Part shown: positions 5,447 through 6,686 of the stretch, in pieces
Layout: each line of letters starts with the position of its first letter
Numbering within the stretch: the stretch's first letter is position 1
Assembly (NCBI GenBank): GCA_947458675.1
Contig: CANHAW010000121.1
Coordinates: 1-6,686, forward strand
Reading direction: 5' to 3'
DNA: 6,686 nucleotides
Source: Beijerinckiaceae bacterium
Lineage (GTDB): Bacteria; Pseudomonadota; Alphaproteobacteria; Rhizobiales; Beijerinckiaceae
Translations under genes and position numbers: made by a program
Notes under the pieces: generated by a model
Database searches by the model: none
Seen by the model: only the letters and a program-made list of their open reading frames with translations
Told to the model about the DNA's origin: nothing

Positions 5447-6466
5447 TCAATCCTTGATGGCGAGCTTTGCTTTTTCAACAATCGATGGCGGGAAAGCATA
5501 GAGCTTGCGGACAATCTCCTCCGCCTCGGCACCGTTCACAGGCGAAATCGGCAATAATTGGCGGCCAGCTTCGTCAATCAACTGGGGATCGCGCATGGCC
5601 GCATCGAAGGCCCGGCGCAGAATATTGACGCGTTCCTGCGGAACTTTGCGCGACAGGATGAAGGGTCGCCCGATCTCGCCTGACAGCAAAAGCGCATCGA
5701 TGATGTCCTTGTGCTCGCGATTGTCCGTCATATCGCCAAGAAACTTCACCGAAGAGGGTATTTCCGGCGCACTTTCGCGCGACAGCCGGGCCAGAAGAAT
5801 GATTTTATCGTTGCGAATCCAATCGTCGGGAACAGAAGACCAGGAAATGCACGATCCATCGAGCTCACCGCGCTCAACGGCCAAATTCATTTCCGTATTT
5901 CCGCGATAGGCTGGAATGATGCGGATATTCAGATTGAACAGATTACGCAACATGGCGACATTATTGGTCGAACTTGAATTCGGACCCGCCCCGCCAAAAA
6001 CGACTTCCTGTCGCGATGCAAAATCCTTGAAGGTGAAAAGCCGTGTTTCCCGCCATGCGTAGCAAACGCGAAGATCGCGGGCCATACTGCCGATCGAGGC
6101 AAAATGATCGAAGCGCACTTTTGCAGCCTCGCCATCGCTCATGGATTCATTCATCAGACCTGAATTGAACGTCGTGACGGTCAGGCCGTCTGGCGGCGCG
6201 ACATCGCGCGTATAAAGAACAGCCGTCAGACTGCCGGCACCCGGCATGTTGCGAACGACAATCGAGGGAGCGCCCGGAATATATTTCGGAAAATGACGCG
6301 CTAGCAGACGCGCATATTGATCGTAGCCACCACCGGCGCTGATGCCGACGACCATATTGAGCGCCTTGCCGGCATAGAAACTGCCGGCATCCTGAGCCAA
6401 AGCAGGGGTCTGAAGCAAAAGCGCAAACGCCATGCCGGTGAATTTCAATCCGGCGCCCAGTTTCAT
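5447..6466 (-). CDS. Tripartite tricarboxylate transporter solute receptor (Bug/TctC family), receptor 2
   Basis: A 339-aa periplasmic receptor of the same subgroup as receptor 1. The signal peptide MKLGAGLKFTGMAFALLL leads to probable cleavage after ALA (A24). Shared landmarks are VGISAGGGYDQYARLLARHF (40-59), RNMPGAGSLTA (72-82), the ligand loop GGAGPNSSSTNN (158-169) and VERGELDGSCISW (197-209). C135 and C206 are the only cysteines and align with those of receptor 1. AAGGGGG ends about seven bases before the ATG at 6466, a strong ribosome site. It lies between an upstream receptor gene and the LigI-like gene, so it probably imports a compound handled in that pathway. Overall identity to receptor 1 is moderate, and the residues facing the ligand differ, which suggests different ligands rather than a recent duplication. 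Confidence 0.9.
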   Translation of the reverse strand: MKLGAGLKFTGMAFALLLQTPALAQDAGSFYAGKALNMVVGISAGGGYDQYARLLARHFPKYIPGAPSIVVRNMPGAGSLTAVLYTRDVAPPDGLTVTTFNSGLMNESMSDGEAAKVRFDHFASIGSMARDLRVCYAWRETRLFTFKDFASRQEVVFGGAGPNSSSTNNVAMLRNLFNLNIRIIPAYRGNTEMNLAVERGELDGSCISWSSVPDDWIRNDKIILLARLSRESAPEIPSSVKFLGDMTDNREHKDIIDALLLSGEIGRPFILSRKVPQERVNILRRAFDAAMRDPQLIDEAGRQLLPISPVNGAEAEEIVRKLYAFPPSIVEKAKLAIKD

Positions 6467-6497
6467 CTCATTTCCCCCTTGAATCTTATCGTTCTGG

Positions 6498-6532
6498 CAG
6501 CGGCGCCGGGATCTTTGCTCCCGGCGCCGCTG
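6498..6532. other. Strong intercistronic hairpin
   Basis: CAGCGGCGCCGGG (6498-6510) pairs perfectly with CCCGGCGCCGCTG (6520-6532), a 13-bp GC-rich stem with a 9-base loop. It lies between the stop of the upstream receptor gene (6538) and receptor 2 (start 6466). Read with the genes (minus strand) the stem is not followed by a U tract; on the plus strand it is followed by AATTTTTATTG. It could partially attenuate or protect the upstream mRNA 3' end, or stop antisense transcription. Confidence 0.7.
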
Positions 6533-6537
6533 AATTT

Positions 6538-6686
6538 TTATTGTTCCTGCTTGATCCCGACAGATTTAACGATGGCGCCGTTCAATTCGATTTCCTTGCG
6601 GATGTAATCATCGAATTCGCGCGCGCTCATCGGCATGGGATCGGCACCTAAAGCGGCATATTTCGCGCGCACTGATTCAGTGTCCA
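6538..6686 (-). CDS. Tripartite tricarboxylate transporter solute receptor, receptor 3 (partial, C-terminal end)
   Basis: The last 48 residues and the TAA stop of a gene that enters from the right edge of the window. The tail, with YAALGADPMPMSAREFDDYI followed by RKEIELNGAIVKSVGIK, is the usual C-terminal pattern of Bug/TctC receptors: an LGA-P motif, then an amphipathic helix starting at the S-x-x-E/F step and ending in a short GIK tail. Receptors 1 and 2 lack this exact ending, so receptor 3 looks like the classical branch of the family. It is upstream of receptor 2, separated by 71 bases that hold the strong hairpin. With only the end visible, nothing can be said about its ligand or start. 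Confidence 0.78.
   Translation of the reverse strand, partial: DTESVRAKYAALGADPMPMSAREFDDYIRKEIELNGAIVKSVGIKQEQ

Overview
The window carries a catabolic gene cluster that looks proteobacterial, most likely from an alphaproteobacterium. This rests on the many receptors of the tripartite tricarboxylate transporter (TTT) family, tight molybdenum-hydroxylase gene packing and moderately high G+C judged by eye; no ribosomal or tRNA marker is present, so the placement is inference. I see no mobile element, CRISPR array or RNA gene.

Layout. (a) 3169 down to 1, minus strand: a probable operon of a cytoplasmic 4,5-dihydroxyphthalate-decarboxylase-like protein, then the FAD, [2Fe-2S] and molybdopterin subunits of a CO dehydrogenase/xanthine dehydrogenase-family hydroxylase in medium-small-large order. 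The large subunit is cut off by the window start. (b) 3170-3464: a divergent regulatory region with two copies (15 of 18 bases identical) of a partly palindromic element, the best candidate operators here. (c) 3465-4481, plus strand: a TTT solute receptor (Bug/TctC family). (d) 4466-4491: a perfect 10-bp hairpin flanked by A and T tracts, serving as a shared terminator for converging genes. (e) 6686 down to 4498, minus strand: the C-terminus of a TctC-type receptor, a second complete receptor, and a LigI-like amidohydrolase.

How the genes may work together (inference): periplasmic receptors capture a polar, probably multiply carboxylated (hetero)aromatic compound or a breakdown product. The molybdenum enzyme hydroxylates the ring using water, the decarboxylase-like protein acts on a hydroxylated carboxylate, and the LigI-like enzyme hydrolyses a lactone or similar product after ring opening. 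The TTT membrane subunits, a ring-cleaving enzyme, molybdenum insertion factors and a regulator are not in the window, and the substrate cannot be read from the sequence.

Caution: the first ~26 bases are nearly identical to an Illumina sequencing adapter. The left edge therefore looks like a contig end with unremoved adapter, and the last codons of the large-subunit fragment are artefactual.
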